The notes: generated by a model from the letters alone, not told the origin. A DNA stretch of 64,000 nt from Micromonospora matsumotoense (GCF_900091525.1 NZ_FMCU01000002.1:1-64000), one strand, 5' to 3'; positions 34,401 through 42,582 are shown, numbered from the stretch's first letter. Numbers and translations are program-made.

Positions 34401-36220
34401 CCGTCGTGCTCCTGCTGGGTGAGGATGCGCGCCTCGACCAGATGGTGGGTGGCCTGCGGGGTGAGCCCGCAGCCCATCGCTTCGAGCAGCTCGGCGGACA
34501 GCCACAGCCCGTCGGTGATCGCCCAGGCGGTCAGCACGGCCAGCGCGCCGGGCCGGCCCCGCTTGCCGTCGGTGCCGGTCCACAGCGCGAAGCAGTCGAC
34601 GTCGCGCAGCCCGGCGCCGACCGTGGCGGCGGAGCGGCGCAGCAGCGCATCGACGAGGTGTTCGACGCCGGGCTGTTCGATCCGCTTGTTGAGCACGTCG
34701 TTGGCGAGTTCGTCGACCCCGTTGTGCAGCACCCCGGGCAGCCGGACCAGCTTGTCGTCCAGCTCCGTCCAGAGCCTGCCCTCGGCGAGCCCGGTGATGG
34801 TCAGGCCGCCGCCGTACAGCGGGTCGGCGAGCACCTGGTCGACCAGCGCGGTGGCCTCGTCCTCGCTGAGTTCCCGCAGCTGGATCACCGGCAGGTAGCG
34901 CAGCTTGATGTCGCCGCTGACCTGGACCTCCGCCCGGGTGGCGATGATGACCAGCGCCCGGTCGAACACCGACAGCTTCAGCAGCCGGTCCAGCTGCGCC
35001 CGGACCGCCTCCGGCCGGGTGCCCAACCGGGACCCCTCGACGAACAGGATCAGCCGGCGGCGGTGCAGCTGCCGCTGCAACTCCTCGGCCAGGGTCATCC
35101 GGACCGCGTCGGCGTAGTCCATGCCGTAGTCGGTGACGTCGTCGATGGTGACGTCGAGTTCCCGGGCGAGCACCCCGAGCACCGGCTCCGGCGCGCTGCT
35201 GTTGGGGATGTCCAGCCGCAGCAGCGCCACCTCGTCGAGCTGCCCGGCCTCCTCCGCGAAGCGGGCCAGCACCTCGTCGACGAAGTACCGCTTGCCGGCG
35301 TGCCGGGGCCCGACGACCGGCAGCACCGCCCCCTGCGGCACGCGCAGGCTGGCCCCGCCCCGGGCCAGTTCCGGCACCCGCCCGGCGAACGGCACCTGCC
35401 GGGCCGGCCAGGCGCTCTCGAAGCCGGCCCGTTCACCCTGGTCGGCGGGGGAGCCCAGCGGTCGGTGGGGAAACGGCACCGCACGCCGCTGCGGCCGACG
35501 CCACGCCGGGTTTTGCACCCAGCCCCGGTCGAACTCGACCGGGCTGCGGGCCGGCGCGGGATAGCCCGCATCAATGAGGCGTTCCCCGGCCTCCCGCAGC
35601 ACCTCCGCCGGGCTCAGCCACTCGGGCGCGTCCTTCCGGCCGTGCTTGAGGGCCCCCAGCAGGGCCCAGGTGAACGGGGTGTGCAGATCGTCCGGGCCGG
35701 CGTCGAGCGCCGGTCCGCTGCGGACGGCCGCCATCAGCTGCCAGCCACGGTCCTCGTCGAGGTGCAGCGCCTCCGACGGCAGGTCCAGGCTGGCGTTTCC
35801 CGCGTGGCAGCAGTCGAGAATCAGCAGGCACCGCTGGGCGTCCGTGCCCCTGGCCGCCGCCACGAACCTGTCCACCGGGAACTCTTTGCCGGAGGTGTCC
35901 GCAGCCTCGTGGGGAAGGAGTCGTAGCGACCGACCCACCAGGACGGCGTGACCGGCGAAGTAGACCACCAGCACGCCGTCGCGGCCGACGAGTCGGGCCG
36001 CGTCCTCGACGTAGCCGGCCAGGTCGTCGGCCGTGGGGTCGGACACCACGGCGATCCGCCGCTTCGGCAGCCCCCAGGCGGCGGCGAACGCCTCGGTCAG
36101 GGCGGTGAGGTTGTCCTTGACGGCGGGAACGGCCAGCCCCAGATGGGGGTAGGAGCTGACCCCCAGCAGGACGGCACGGGACTGGGCCGGATCGAACCGT
36201 GGTTGGTGCGCAGCGGTCAC
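31415..36220 (-). CDS. Caspase-NTPase-repeat effector of an EACC1 conflict system
   Basis: This protein has 1601 residues. Residues 15-240 form a caspase-like (C14/metacaspase) domain: VVYFAGHAV with His91 and LDCCHAG with Cys138. Residues about 270-560 look like a P-loop NTPase of STAND/AAA type: GPRHAGKR at 304-311 (Lys310, but no Ser/Thr after it) and LILFVEG at 390-396 with Glu in place of Asp, so the nucleotide site is degenerate or unusual. A winged-helix-like stretch follows, then about 1000 residues of alpha-helical, probably TPR-like repeats that could sense a trigger. It begins at a GTG overlapping the EACC1 stop (GTGA, 36217-36220). Caspase proteins paired with EACC1 belong to actinobacterial NTP-dependent conflict systems thought to kill or arrest infected cells by proteolysis. 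No protease target is evident nearby. Confidence 0.85.
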   Translation of the reverse strand: MTAAHQPRFDPAQSRAVLLGVSSYPHLGLAVPAVKDNLTALTEAFAAAWGLPKRRIAVVSDPTADDLAGYVEDAARLVGRDGVLVVYFAGHAVLVGRSLRLLPHEAADTSGKEFPVDRFVAAARGTDAQRCLLILDCCHAGNASLDLPSEALHLDEDRGWQLMAAVRSGPALDAGPDDLHTPFTWALLGALKHGRKDAPEWLSPAEVLREAGERLIDAGYPAPARSPVEFDRGWVQNPAWRRPQRRAVPFPHRPLGSPADQGERAGFESAWPARQVPFAGRVPELARGGASLRVPQGAVLPVVGPRHAGKRYFVDEVLARFAEEAGQLDEVALLRLDIPNSSAPEPVLGVLARELDVTIDDVTDYGMDYADAVRMTLAEELQRQLHRRRLILFVEGSRLGTRPEAVRAQLDRLLKLSVFDRALVIIATRAEVQVSGDIKLRYLPVIQLRELSEDEATALVDQVLADPLYGGGLTITGLAEGRLWTELDDKLVRLPGVLHNGVDELANDVLNKRIEQPGVEHLVDALLRRSAATVGAGLRDVDCFALWTGTDGKRGRPGALAVLTAWAITDGLWLSAELLEAMGCGLTPQATHHLVEARILTQQEHDGTLWHDLGRSTRHALNNALTATLRGSGGNNVYGRALVDGAELTPDQLDEPVAEAMFALIMAMLRQRQRHPANSDRHVMKGVDRAIGCLDEAMVAGYPRLRETLTKLAAAHSGDAAFSPVLLEATAVVATDEPVTTPTDAVAPPAEADAPADRPVRATGYPVVAGAARLNQAMRATGQSQQVREAFVAAADAVAEAIGLAARDALSHRLLKSIDTALFIGGRRLRAGTSLLPARERAAPVLAECARVAGGSRPDLITVAISWLLNTVDLQLTSGRVPAARATLGTAFELFALMPEPVTLRDRFAVLQMRHRLLCGRAREQRTLAERVATLTEATAAVSEGLALSGSDSDRGLWSMRLCGVATLLVAEQPTYADQAATGRRVVEELTAAWGSPARWPGDTRMYVWRLLHAVHRSDPDVVSQLEAARRTMTLVLTDGEFPLFPGIEAEVHLFVAHCLRRNNRFAEATTEAEVALECAKRAHEDRPGARSLLRELRIQRELGGWRAEIDASPRGGDAPRTRPRDQKLLHRIKEVQNWLAEQEHTTWHHAVLDLWCHRARWSSEGNLLAAATPEGVERLERRKRLRPEDLVDIRRVYRIRRDKLDGHLRRFSHSIELLQMEVGLERQYRRWLGVGEKLPDEQGVHRRNDVDNSAVWELIRTAEQRWPDHPGVLEVRAEFHRYIWEYRQAIETYRRLIVTASDGRGRLRYGLAMVEAIVGYAHFGWPRNNPDPRPLLLEAGELLAAEEREGPLLEQLVILRTRVDLELDREIAWSDVENVATEIMSNGGYIEGVARMLNRRRSGDAMVTSLADRGVWRIAEGSEFADQLNRVFHPTPRVRLPADREVTDESHSTIADLLRENFTEVQLLRGLGAVYLRMAELRRDPEKAVKAFHFFDGCRVFQQVHLAGRVTPVTMFLMARAILLAAQLTSSADPIAEPCPWEGHSWLEYAEQRLQASKDQSVGEFGKQCSHFHKETSKLLRTVQARQGMEKMASQRRRPR

Positions 36221-36576
36221 CGCAGACCCTGTTGGAGCACCGCGATGACGTCCTCGGCCGTGCCGCTGGCCTCGATCTTCACCTCCCGGGTGCCGTCCGG
36301 GCTGTCGGTGAGGGTGACCGTGACGGTGGTGTCGCCCCCCCGGCGGGCGCCGCGCCGGGCCTGGAACCAGTCGTACACCGCCTGGATCACCACGGGCAGC
36401 AGGACGTCCTGGCCGATGAACTCCAGCACCTCGGCGGCCCCGAGGGTGCCCGGTTCGGGTGCGCGGTGGATCAGCCGGACCCGGGCGTCACGCAGCTCCG
36501 GGTCGGCCACCAGATCGTCGCGAAGGTCGTGCACCGGCGACTCGTCGGAGTCCGAGACCGAGAAGATCAGACGCAT
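36217..36576 (-). CDS. EACC1-type adaptor (effector-associated constant component 1)
   Basis: This 119-residue protein starts at the ATG at 36576 (MRLIFSVSDSDESPVHDLRD). It has an N-terminal alpha/beta part, a central hydrophobic helix rich in small residues (EVLEFIGQDVLLPVVIQAVYDWF region) and a C-terminal strand-helix part with TVTVTLTDSPDGT. This layout matches EACC1, a small protein repeatedly found beside caspase, trypsin and other effectors in actinobacterial conflict systems, where it is thought to link activation to the effector. The 4-bp overlap with the caspase gene supports a fixed stoichiometric pair. Assignment rests on pattern and context, because EACC1 sequences vary widely. 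Confidence 0.7.
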   Translation of the reverse strand: MRLIFSVSDSDESPVHDLRDDLVADPELRDARVRLIHRAPEPGTLGAAEVLEFIGQDVLLPVVIQAVYDWFQARRGARRGGDTTVTVTLTDSPDGTREVKIEASGTAEDVIAVLQQGLR

Positions 36577-36780
36577 GCCGCCATCATGGCCCATGCCGTC
36601 ACGCGGTGTCAGCCGCCGGACGACGTCCTGTCGTCCTGTCGACACAGTCCCGCCGACCGTCCACCTCGGACCACCGCCACGGCCGAGCCCGGTGGGAATT
36701 GCGCGGTGGGCGGACGGTCCGATGTGGTCCGCGCCGGCCCCGGGCGGGCGGGACGGCGGGGGCGTGGACAGCGCGCCGAC

Positions 36781-38019
36781 TCAGGAACCGGCGGGCCCGG
36801 TGTCCCCGGCGGGCGGGAACGCCAGCGCCACGGTCAGGTCGAGCACCGTGCCGGGCTCGTGTAGCCGGTCGCCGTACAACTCGCGCAGCCGACCCATCCG
36901 GTAGCGGACCGTCTGCGGATGCACGAAGAGGTCGGCGGCGACGTCGTCGCGGCGGCCCTGGTGCAGCAGCCAGGAGCGCATCGTCTCGGCCAACCGCGCG
37001 GCGGTGGCCGGCGAGAGCCCGGCCAGTGGTGCGAGCACCTGGGCGCGCAGGTCGGCCAGCGCCTCCGGGTCGGTGTGCAGCACCAGCCGGGCGAGGTGCT
37101 GCTCGGTGTCCAGCGCGGTGCCGTCCGGTGGTTGCGGCACGCCGAGGACGAGCGCCTTCAACACCCGCTGGTACGACCGGCCCACCGCGACCCAGGGGCG
37201 GTCCGGCCCGAGCACCGCGCGGTGCCCGTGCAGCATGGTGCTCAGCCGCCGACGTCGGCTCCCGTGCATGTCCGGCACGAGCAGCAGCGCCGCCTCCTCG
37301 GTCCACTGCGCCCCGGGCAGCTCCTCGCCGCTCTCCAGGGTCTGCGGGGGGAGTACGGCGAGCACGGCGCGCAGGCTGCTGCGCGGCAGCACCACCACGG
37401 TCAGGGTCTGCGGCGGCGACCACTCGGCCCGTTCGGCGCTGCGCCGCAGCACCTCCTCCGGCTCTCCGGCGAGCAGGTGCTGGGTGAGCCGGTCCAGGTC
37501 GCGCCGCCGGGCCCGGCCGACGTTGGCCAGTTCGTCGGAGTGGCCGGCGACGCTGGCGGCGGAGAGTTCGTCGATGTAGGCGAACATCAGCTCGGCGAAC
37601 TCGGCGACCGTCTCGGCGGACAGCCCGCTGCGCACGGTGGTGGTGGACACCTCCCGCCAGGCCACCCGGGCCCCCACCCGGTACGCGGCCAGCAGCGCGT
37701 CCATGCTCCGACCGGCCCGTGCCTCCCCGGCGCCCAGCGCGTACGCGGCCTCCAGCCCCCGGCTCAGCGGGGTGTTCGGGTCGGCCACCCCCGACCGCTC
37801 GATGAGCTGGAGGAAGGTGCCCAACGCGATCCGTACCGCGTTCTCGATCTTCTCGCGCATCTGGCCGGTGAGGGTGCCGGAGTAGGCGGGCACCTCGGCG
37901 GTGATGGTGGTGACGGTGTGCGCGGCCACCAGCGGCAGTCGTCCGCGTAACCGCTCGGCCACCTGGGTGTCGAGTTCCAGTCGGCCGCCGAGGTGACCAG
38001 CTGCCCCTGATTCCGACAT
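36781..38019 (-). CDS. PucR/CdaR-family transcriptional regulator
   Basis: This regulator has 412 residues from the ATG at 38019 (GAGGGA 6 bp upstream). The C-terminus is the PucR-type helix-turn-helix: DDVAADLFVHPQTVRYRMGR followed by LRELYG. The N-terminal ~280 residues are helical with a GGDEF-like CdaR middle section. It is divergent from the ferredoxin reductase and desaturase genes across an 84-bp gap, so it probably controls them, and such a regulator next to a desaturase pair is a recurring actinobacterial arrangement. Ligand unknown. Confidence 0.88.
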   Translation of the reverse strand: MSESGAAGHLGGRLELDTQVAERLRGRLPLVAAHTVTTITAEVPAYSGTLTGQMREKIENAVRIALGTFLQLIERSGVADPNTPLSRGLEAAYALGAGEARAGRSMDALLAAYRVGARVAWREVSTTTVRSGLSAETVAEFAELMFAYIDELSAASVAGHSDELANVGRARRRDLDRLTQHLLAGEPEEVLRRSAERAEWSPPQTLTVVVLPRSSLRAVLAVLPPQTLESGEELPGAQWTEEAALLLVPDMHGSRRRRLSTMLHGHRAVLGPDRPWVAVGRSYQRVLKALVLGVPQPPDGTALDTEQHLARLVLHTDPEALADLRAQVLAPLAGLSPATAARLAETMRSWLLHQGRRDDVAADLFVHPQTVRYRMGRLRELYGDRLHEPGTVLDLTVALAFPPAGDTGPAGS

Positions 38020-38103
38020 GTTGTTCCCTCCGCACAAGTTACCGGGTCCGATTCACCTTCCTGGGTCAAGATGTTATGCGGAAAAGTGAGCACTCTGGGA
38101 GTC
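38020..38103. promoter_or_regulatory. Divergent promoter region, PucR / reductase-desaturase
   Basis: This 84-bp gap is AT-richer than its surroundings and must hold promoters for both directions. I cannot assign -35/-10 boxes with confidence. It is the obvious place to look for PucR binding. Confidence 0.5.
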
Positions 38104-39195
38104 ATGACCACCACCGTCCCGCGTCCTGCGGCGAAGACGTCCGTCCGGGACCGGCTCCTGCGGCTGGCCGAGACGGTCACCACCCCGCTGCTGCCGGAGG
38201 ACTACCTCGACCTGGTCGCGCCGTTGCGTGCCGGGGCCGCCCTGCGCGGGCGGATCGTCGCCGTCGACCCGGAGACCCGGGACGCGGCCACCCTGACCAT
38301 CCAACCCGGCCGCGCCTGGCGCGGCCACCGCCCCGGTCAGTACGTCCGCCTCGGCATCGACGTCGACGGGGTACGGCAGTGGCGGGCCTACTCGGTGACC
38401 TCCGCCCCCGGTCGTCCCGACGGTCGGATCAGCGTCACCGTCAAGGCCATCCCGGACGGCCGGGTCAGCAACCACCTGGTCCACCGGACCCGGGTGGGCA
38501 CCATCGTCCAGCTCGATCAGGCGCTCGGTGACTTCGTCCTGCCCGATCCGGTCCCGGCCCGGGTGCTGTTCCTCACCGCCGGCAGCGGCATCACCCCGGT
38601 GATGGGCATGTTGCGCTCCGGCGCGGCCACCCGGGCCGACGTGGTGGTGGTGCACTCCGCGCCGACCCCGGACGACGTGGTGTTCGGCGCGCAGTTGCGC
38701 GCGCTGGCCGCGCAGGGCGACATCCGGCTGGTCGAGCGGCACACCGACCGGCACGGCCTGCTCGGCGTCGACGAGCTGGCCGACCTGGTGCCCGACCATC
38801 TCGACCGGCAGACCTGGGCGTGCGGCCCGGTCGGCATGCTCGACGCGGTGCAGGAGCACTGGGCGGCGGCCGGCGTCGCCGACCGGCTGCACACCGAGCG
38901 GTTCCGGCCGACGGTCATCGCCCCCGGTGAGGGCGGCACCGTCACCTTCACCCGGGCGGGTCTCACCCTCGCCGCCGACGGCGGCACCCCCATCCTCGAC
39001 GCCGGTGAGGCCGCCGGGGCGCTGATGCCGTCCGGCTGCCGGATGGGTATCTGCTACGGCTGCGTCCTGCCGCTGCGCCAGGGCGCGGTGCGGGACCTGC
39101 GCGACGGGACCCTCACCACCGCGCTCCCCGGCGACGGTGTGCTCATCCAGACCTGCGTGTCGGCGGCGGCCGGTACCTGCGACATCGATCTCTGA
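38104..39195 (+). CDS. Ferredoxin reductase with C-terminal 2Fe-2S domain (desaturase electron donor)
   Basis: This 363-residue flavoprotein has an FAD-binding ferredoxin-reductase barrel (WRAYSVTSAPGRPDG), an NAD(P) domain (LFLTAGSGITPVMGML, TWACGPVGMLDAV) and a plant-type 2Fe-2S domain with CRMGICYGC and a distal QTCVSAA cysteine. It feeds electrons to a membrane desaturase, as Rv3230c does for DesA3 in mycobacteria; the desaturase gene follows after 14 bp. The ATG at 38104 has GGGAG only 2 bp away, so the in-frame GTG at 38086 is an alternative start. Confidence 0.92.
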   Translation: MTTTVPRPAAKTSVRDRLLRLAETVTTPLLPEDYLDLVAPLRAGAALRGRIVAVDPETRDAATLTIQPGRAWRGHRPGQYVRLGIDVDGVRQWRAYSVTSAPGRPDGRISVTVKAIPDGRVSNHLVHRTRVGTIVQLDQALGDFVLPDPVPARVLFLTAGSGITPVMGMLRSGAATRADVVVVHSAPTPDDVVFGAQLRALAAQGDIRLVERHTDRHGLLGVDELADLVPDHLDRQTWACGPVGMLDAVQEHWAAAGVADRLHTERFRPTVIAPGEGGTVTFTRAGLTLAADGGTPILDAGEAAGALMPSGCRMGICYGCVLPLRQGAVRDLRDGTLTTALPGDGVLIQTCVSAAAGTCDIDL

Positions 39196-39209
39196 CCAGG
39201 AGGCCGGAC

Positions 39210-40355
39210 GTGACCGTCATCCAGCACAAGCCCGTCAACCCGATCGCCCACCTGAGCGCCGAGGACATCGAGATCCTCGGCAAGGAGCTCGACGCCATCC
39301 GGGACCGGGTGCTCGCCGAGCGTGGCGAGAGCGACGCGGCCTACATCCGCAAGGTGATCAAGACCCAGCGGACGCTGGAGATGAGCAGCCGTGCGGTGCT
39401 GCTCTTCTCGCTCTTCCCGCCGGCCTGGGTGGTCGGCACCGCCGGCCTGGCGGTGGCCAAGATCCTGGAGAACATGGAGATCGGCCACAACATCCTGCAC
39501 GGCCAGTACGACTTCATGCGCGACCCGAAGATCCACTCCACCACCTGGGAGTGGGACCACGTCTCGCCGGCCGAGCAGTGGAAGCACTCGCACAACCAGC
39601 TGCACCACACGTACACCAACGTGCTGGGCAAGGACAACGACCTCGGGTACGGCATCATGCGGGTCGACGAGGACCAGAAGTGGTACCCGCTGCACCTCGG
39701 CCAGCCGCTCTGGAACTTCGTCAACGCCTGCTTCTTCGAGTACGGCATCGCCGCGTACGACCTGGAGCTGGGCCGCAATCTGCGCAAGGGCCGGCACAAG
39801 ACCCCCGAGTTCCGGGCCCGGCTGCGCGGGGTCGGCCGCAAGATCCGCCGCCAGGTGCTCAAGGACTACGTCATCCACCCGCTGCTGTCCGGCCCGTCCT
39901 TCCTCAGTACCCTGGCCGCCACCTTCACCGCGAACCTGATCCGCAACGTGTGGAGCCACTCGGTGATCATGTGCGGACACTTCCCCAACGGGGTGGAGAC
40001 GTTCTCGAAGACGTCGATCGAGGGGGAGACCCGGGGCGAGTGGTACCTGCGGCAGATGCTCGGCTCGGCCAACATCAGCGGCAGCCGGCTGATGCACATC
40101 ATGACCGGCAACCTGTCCTTCCAGATCGAGCACCACCTCTTCCCCGACCTGCCCAGCAAGCGCTACCAGGAAATCGCCCCGCAGGTGCGGGCGCTGTTCG
40201 ACAGGTACGGGCTGTCCTACACCACCGGCCCGCTGCCCAAGCAGGTCGCCTCCGCCTGGTGGAAGGTCATCCGGCTCTCCCTGCCCAACCGGGCGGTGGC
40301 CCGACCCGGCACCGACGAGCGGCCGTCGCGCGCCCTCGCCGCCTCCGGAGTCTGA
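39210..40355 (+). CDS. Membrane fatty acid desaturase (acyl-CoA/lipid)
   Basis: This 381-residue di-iron desaturase has the three histidine boxes HNILH (93-97), HNQLHH (128-133) and QIEHHLFP near residue 305. Hydrophobic segments lie between boxes. The GTG at 39210 follows AGGAGG by 6 bp. It forms an operon with the upstream reductase and probably inserts a cis double bond in membrane fatty acids to adjust fluidity, under PucR-type control. A terminator hairpin overlaps the stop codon. Confidence 0.94.
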   Translation: MTVIQHKPVNPIAHLSAEDIEILGKELDAIRDRVLAERGESDAAYIRKVIKTQRTLEMSSRAVLLFSLFPPAWVVGTAGLAVAKILENMEIGHNILHGQYDFMRDPKIHSTTWEWDHVSPAEQWKHSHNQLHHTYTNVLGKDNDLGYGIMRVDEDQKWYPLHLGQPLWNFVNACFFEYGIAAYDLELGRNLRKGRHKTPEFRARLRGVGRKIRRQVLKDYVIHPLLSGPSFLSTLAATFTANLIRNVWSHSVIMCGHFPNGVETFSKTSIEGETRGEWYLRQMLGSANISGSRLMHIMTGNLSFQIEHHLFPDLPSKRYQEIAPQVRALFDRYGLSYTTGPLPKQVASAWWKVIRLSLPNRAVARPGTDERPSRALAASGV

Positions 40356-40368
40356 CGCCGGAGGCGGC
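40338..40368. terminator. Terminator overlapping the desaturase stop
   Basis: An 11-bp perfect stem (40338-40348 with 40358-40368) and a 9-nt loop contain the TGA at 40353-40355 in the loop. The neighbouring gene converges, so it may act in both directions. Confidence 0.6.
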
Positions 40369-40534
40369 GGCCCCACGGCGGTCGCGGTGTCCACCGCCGG
40401 CCGCTGGTGGAGCCCCGCCGGACGGGTCGAGCCGACGCCGACGCCGGGCGGCCGGACCGTCAGCCGTCCCCGTCGTCCCGGCCGGCCAGCTCCGCCGCCC
40501 GGCCGGGACGCGGGCCGGGCCCTCCGCGTGGCCC

Positions 40535-40564
40535 GTCAGCAGCCGGTCCAGCGCACCGGGGTGA
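40535..40564 (+). repeat. 30-bp direct repeat, copy 1 (3' end of repeat protein gene)
   Basis: These 30 bases are identical to 42191-42220 and cover the stop and last codons of the minus-strand gene at 40536-41552. The two copies bracket 1.63 kb containing that gene and the SMR pump. Confidence 0.95.
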
Positions 40565-41552
40565 GCCGGTCGCCGACGGTCCAACCGACCACCGTGCCGT
40601 CGTCCGCGATCGCGCTCGCCCGGACGAAGCGGATCTCGTCGGTCACCCCCGGCAGCGGCGTCACCCGGTCACCGTGCCCCACCGCCGACTCGCCGAGCAC
40701 CACACCGCTGGCCGTCACGCCGTATATCCGCCACCCCACCGCCGGGTGGACCGGCGTCGCCGCCCCGGTGCGCAGGTTCCACCGCTGTGGGGTCCCGTCG
40801 CCGTCCTCCGGGGTGTCGTCCACCCCACCGGCGGCCCAGTCACCCCGGCCCGTGGCCGCCCAGGCGCGGGGCTTGCCGGGCACGCTGAGCCAGCGGATGC
40901 CGCCGTCGGGGCGACGTACCCAGCCCGCGTAGCTCGGCGGGCCGCCCGGCCCGACGGAGGTGCCGACGATGCTGCCGTCGTCCAGGACCGCGTTGGCGAC
41001 CCCGTCGGTCAGCGGCGCGACCGTCTCGACCGTGCCCGGCCGGTCCGCCGGCCACCGCAGCGGGAGTTGGCTCTCGGTGGCCTCCACCGAGCCGCGTCCC
41101 ACGATGTCGCCGTGCGCGTTGATCCCCATGGCCCAGACGTTCGAGACGGTCCCCGGGACGGGTAGTTCGGTGAGCTGACCGTCCCGGTAACGCCAGGGGC
41201 GGTACGTCGCGGAGCTGGACCCGTTGCCGATCACCACGCCGGCCGGGTTGATCCCGGTGACCTCCCCGGCCAGCGGGGTGTCCACGGCGGTGACCCGGCT
41301 GCCGTGCCAGAGCAGCAGCACCTGCTCCCACACCCCGTCGGTGATCCGGGTGCCGATGCCGGCGATGAACCGGCCGGTCGGGTCCACCGCCTGGGCCTCG
41401 CCGTGCGTCACCCCGGCCGGCAGCGGCAGTGGGTGCAGCCCGCAGTACCGCAGGCTGTCGCGGCGGGGGCCGGACACCGCCGTCCCGGGCAGGCCCAGGG
41501 CGGCGGTGAGCAGGCCGACGGCGGCTCCGGCGAACACTCGTTGACGGATCAT
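40536..41552 (-). CDS. Secreted protein with degenerate beta-repeats (HAF-like)
   Basis: This 338-residue protein starts at the ATG at 41552 (GGGAG 5 bp upstream). It has a signal peptide (MIRQRVFAGAAVGLLTAALG, cleavage near TAVSG) and a mature region of about six repeats of the form INAHGDIVG / VLDDGSIVG / IADDGTVVG, each followed by a W-containing strand. This pattern resembles extracellular HAF-type beta-propeller proteins. Function unknown. The last 30 bases of the gene, encoding VTPVRWTGC-like residues and the stop, recur exactly at 42191-42220, where the rest of the gene is absent. Confidence 0.85.
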   Translation of the reverse strand: MIRQRVFAGAAVGLLTAALGLPGTAVSGPRRDSLRYCGLHPLPLPAGVTHGEAQAVDPTGRFIAGIGTRITDGVWEQVLLLWHGSRVTAVDTPLAGEVTGINPAGVVIGNGSSSATYRPWRYRDGQLTELPVPGTVSNVWAMGINAHGDIVGRGSVEATESQLPLRWPADRPGTVETVAPLTDGVANAVLDDGSIVGTSVGPGGPPSYAGWVRRPDGGIRWLSVPGKPRAWAATGRGDWAAGGVDDTPEDGDGTPQRWNLRTGAATPVHPAVGWRIYGVTASGVVLGESAVGHGDRVTPLPGVTDEIRFVRASAIADDGTVVGWTVGDRLTPVRWTGC

Positions 41553-41811
41553 GGTGGCTCCCATCGGACGTGGTGGTCCCGGCACCCGCCCGGTCCCGCT
41601 CCGGCGCGGTTCGGGCCGGCGACGGCCGGGGTCCCGGTGCGGTCGACCGGGGTGACCCGGACGACGGTGACGCCGGTATGACGGTCGAGGCGGGGGCCGG
41701 GTTACGAAGTGTCCGATACACGACCGGCCGGTCGCCGGTCGGCCCCGCGCCGGCCGCCACCGGGCCGCCTCGCCGGTGCGGGATCATGGGGTACGCAGCG
41801 GAGGGAGTGAG

Positions 41812-42132
41812 ATGGCCTACGTGTTCCTGCTGATCGCGATCAGCGCCGAGGTGGCCGGCACCAGCCTGCTCAAGGCGACCGAGGGGTTCACCCGGCTCTG
41901 GCCCACGGCCGGTCTGGCCGTCGCCTACCTGCTGGCCTTCGGCATGCTCGCGCTCGCCGTCCGGGACATCCCGGTCGGGGTGGCGTACGCCATGTGGTCC
42001 GGGCTCGGCACCGCCGCGATCGTCGCGATCGGGGCGGCCTTCCTCGGCGAGCCGTTGAGCGTGTCGAAGGTGGTCGGGGTGGGCCTGATCATCGGGGGAG
42101 TGGTGGTGCTCAACCTCGGCGGGGCACACTGA
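41812..42132 (+). CDS. SMR-family multidrug efflux protein
   Basis: This 106-residue protein has four transmembrane helices. The conserved membrane glutamate lies in helix 1 (AISAEVAGTSLLK), and AYAMWSGLGTA in helix 3 and the GEPLS loop mark the small multidrug resistance (EmrE/Qac) subgroup. It works as an antiparallel dimer exchanging protons for cationic drugs. The ATG follows GGAGGGAG by about 5 bp. It converges on the small membrane gene, with a shared terminator at 42268-42300. Confidence 0.94.
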   Translation: MAYVFLLIAISAEVAGTSLLKATEGFTRLWPTAGLAVAYLLAFGMLALAVRDIPVGVAYAMWSGLGTAAIVAIGAAFLGEPLSVSKVVGVGLIIGGVVVLNLGGAH

Positions 42133-42190
42133 GCCGGCCGCCCCTGGCGTCTGAGCCGCCGCCGCAGGGCCGCCGGCGATGTCCGTGACG

Positions 42191-42220
42191 GTCAGCAGCC
42201 GGTCCAGCGCACCGGGGTGA
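42191..42220 (+). repeat. 30-bp direct repeat, copy 2 (gene-tail remnant)
   Basis: This is an exact copy of 40535-40564. On the minus strand it reads as the last nine codons and stop of a second repeat-protein gene (RVTPVRWTGC-stop), but the upstream frame is unrelated. It is therefore a leftover tail of a lost paralogue or of a recombination event. Confidence 0.9.
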
Positions 42221-42267
42221 CCCGGCCGTCGTGGCGGCGCGCGTGGGCCGATGCCGAGGAGACGGCG

Positions 42268-42300
42268 GGACCCGGGTCCCGTACGAAGGGACCCGGGTCC
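42268..42300. terminator. Bidirectional terminator, SMR gene / small membrane gene
   Basis: A perfect 13-bp stem (42268-42280 with 42288-42300) and loop GTACGAA lie between convergent genes. Confidence 0.8.
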
Positions 42301-42322
42301 GTGACGCGGCTACCGGTACCGG

Positions 42323-42502
42323 CTAGCGGCGGCCCGCGGAGTGCCGGTGCACCGACTGCCGTCCCCGCAGGAACGCCAGCACGATCACCACCAGCAGTGC
42401 GACGAGACCGATGATGGCCAGCCAGCGGACCGCCTCCAGGAGCAGCCCGAGCAGAATGAGCGCGCCGCCGACGACACCGACGACGAAGAGCATGGCCCGC
42501 AT
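42323..42502 (-). CDS. Small hydrophobic membrane protein (59 aa)
   Basis: The ATG at 42502 follows AAGGAGGT, an ideal Shine-Dalgarno, by about 6 bp. The product is 59 residues with two hydrophobic helices (MLFVVGVVGGALILLGLLLE and WLAIIGLVALLVVIVLAFL) and a basic, histidine-containing tail. It resembles short actinobacterial hydrophobic proteins of unknown function, probably stress- or envelope-related. A downstream internal ATG at 42493 is less likely. Confidence 0.75.
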   Translation of the reverse strand: MRAMLFVVGVVGGALILLGLLLEAVRWLAIIGLVALLVVIVLAFLRGRQSVHRHSAGRR

Positions 42503-42582
42503 GTCCCACCTCCTTCGACAGCACTGACCGGGCGGCATTCCCGTTTCCGGCCGCCGTACCCCTCGACCGGCAGCGCGTCGTA

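Noticed and set aside
31334..35926. Plus-strand frame of about 1530 codons opposite the caspase gene
   Set aside because: Low-complexity shadow; the minus strand carries the caspase, NTPase and repeat domains with a coupled EACC1 gene.
36599..38035. 478-codon minus-strand frame overlapping the PucR gene
   Set aside because: Arg/Gly-rich out-of-frame translation; the other frame has the PucR helix-turn-helix and a good ribosome binding site.
41553..41811. Possible guanidine riboswitch upstream of the SMR gene
   Set aside because: The pump has Qac-type rather than Gdx-type motifs and I see no conserved riboswitch core in the 259-bp gap.
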